A stretch of 64,000 bases of DNA from positions 1-64,000 of the forward strand of contig JAIQDT010000672.1 in assembly GCA_021521415.1 (NCBI GenBank). Reading direction: 5' to 3'. The notes under the pieces are model-generated. The model saw nothing but the letters and a program-made list of their open reading frames with translations. It was not told the origin of the DNA and did not search any database. The position numbers were made by a program, and so were the translations under genes. Of this stretch, positions 63,655 to 64,000 are shown piece by piece (positions within the stretch are counted from its first letter, which is position 1; every line of letters starts with the position of its first letter). This DNA comes from Bidens hawaiensis. Taxonomy: Eukaryota; Streptophyta; Magnoliopsida; Asterales; Asteraceae.

Positions 63655-63990
63655 TCATTTAGGCTCCACTTCTTCTTTTACTTTCCCGTACAAGAAGACA
63701 GCCTTCACGTCCATTTGATATACTTTGAAGTTCATATACGATGCATAGGCTAGCAAGATACGAATAGCCTCAAGCCTAGCAACGGGAGCATAATATTCAT
63801 CATAATCAAGGCCTTCACACTGCGAAAAGCCTTGTACCACCAGCCTAGCTTTATTTATGATAATAACCCCTTTATCATCCTTCTTATTTCTAAACGCCCA
63901 CTTGGTACCGATTGGTCTCTTGTTCTATTGATTCTTTACCAACTTCCAAACATTAAGCCTTTTGAACTGCAACAGCTCTTCTTGCATGGA
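63655..63990 (-). pseudogene. Copia reverse transcriptase N-terminal fragment
   Basis: The minus strand reads MQEELLQFKRLNVWKLV near 63985, a stop, then RPIGTKWAFRNKKDDKGVII, KARLVVQGFSQCEGLDYDEY, APVARLEAIRILLAYA and YQMDVKAVFLYGKVKEEV. This is the start of a Copia reverse transcriptase; it breaks off before YVDD and is joined to the Pro/Thr-rich region, so the element is chimeric or recombined. The window ends here. Confidence 0.85.
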
Positions 63991-64000
63991 TTCAACCCAG

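Overview
This is a nuclear plant DNA window. The genes have many short introns, intergenic DNA is very AT-rich, LTR retrotransposons are nested and degenerate, and there are Helitrons, MITEs and foldback elements. No bacterial-type features are present. The element types and the BGLU18/46-like glucosidases suggest a dicot, possibly Asteraceae. That placement is inference.

Host genes. The only host genes I can support as a group are three GH1 beta-glucosidase paralogues, all on the + strand. Copy A (8973-11817) is intact on reading: 12 exons, 543 aa, and both catalytic Glu motifs. Copy B (19845-26038) has the acid/base Glu replaced by Ala, a lost splice donor, a frameshift, a cleanly lost intron, and an LTR-element complex inside exon 7. 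Copy C (56874-59397) has a 4-bp deletion just before its acid/base motif and a faulty junction at its last exon. Shared exon phases, a shared GC-AG intron and similar flanks show that they arose by duplication.

Layout. 1-970 is AT-rich. 1128-8647 is a minus-strand non-autonomous Ty3/Gypsy-like element with LTRs, gag, a scrap of integrase, tandem repeats and a spliced antisense ORF; a 158-bp direct repeat flanks it. Copy A follows. 12.7-19.4 kb holds two minus-strand Ty1/Copia remnants and a minus-strand Helitron. Copy B with its inserted LTR complex (three 420-bp LTRs and long tandem repeats) ends at 26.0 kb. A decayed plus-strand Copia element with both LTRs fills 26.7-32.9 kb.

33-56 kb is a graveyard of small elements: Tourist-like and other MITEs, a 770-bp Helitron, a SINE, foldback elements, solo LTRs and gene scraps. 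It contains two related broken copies of topoisomerase III-alpha exons, and a long-TIR element that carries a ribosomal protein L23 (uL14) exon beside an oppositely oriented ankyrin-protein fragment. 60.5-64 kb is part of another minus-strand LTR element with a decayed extra coding region of unknown function.

No tRNA, rRNA or CRISPR locus was found. Nothing points to a new defence or metabolic system. The most unusual content is transposon-captured gene fragments and odd retroelement structures. All domain calls come from reading motifs by eye, with no database search.
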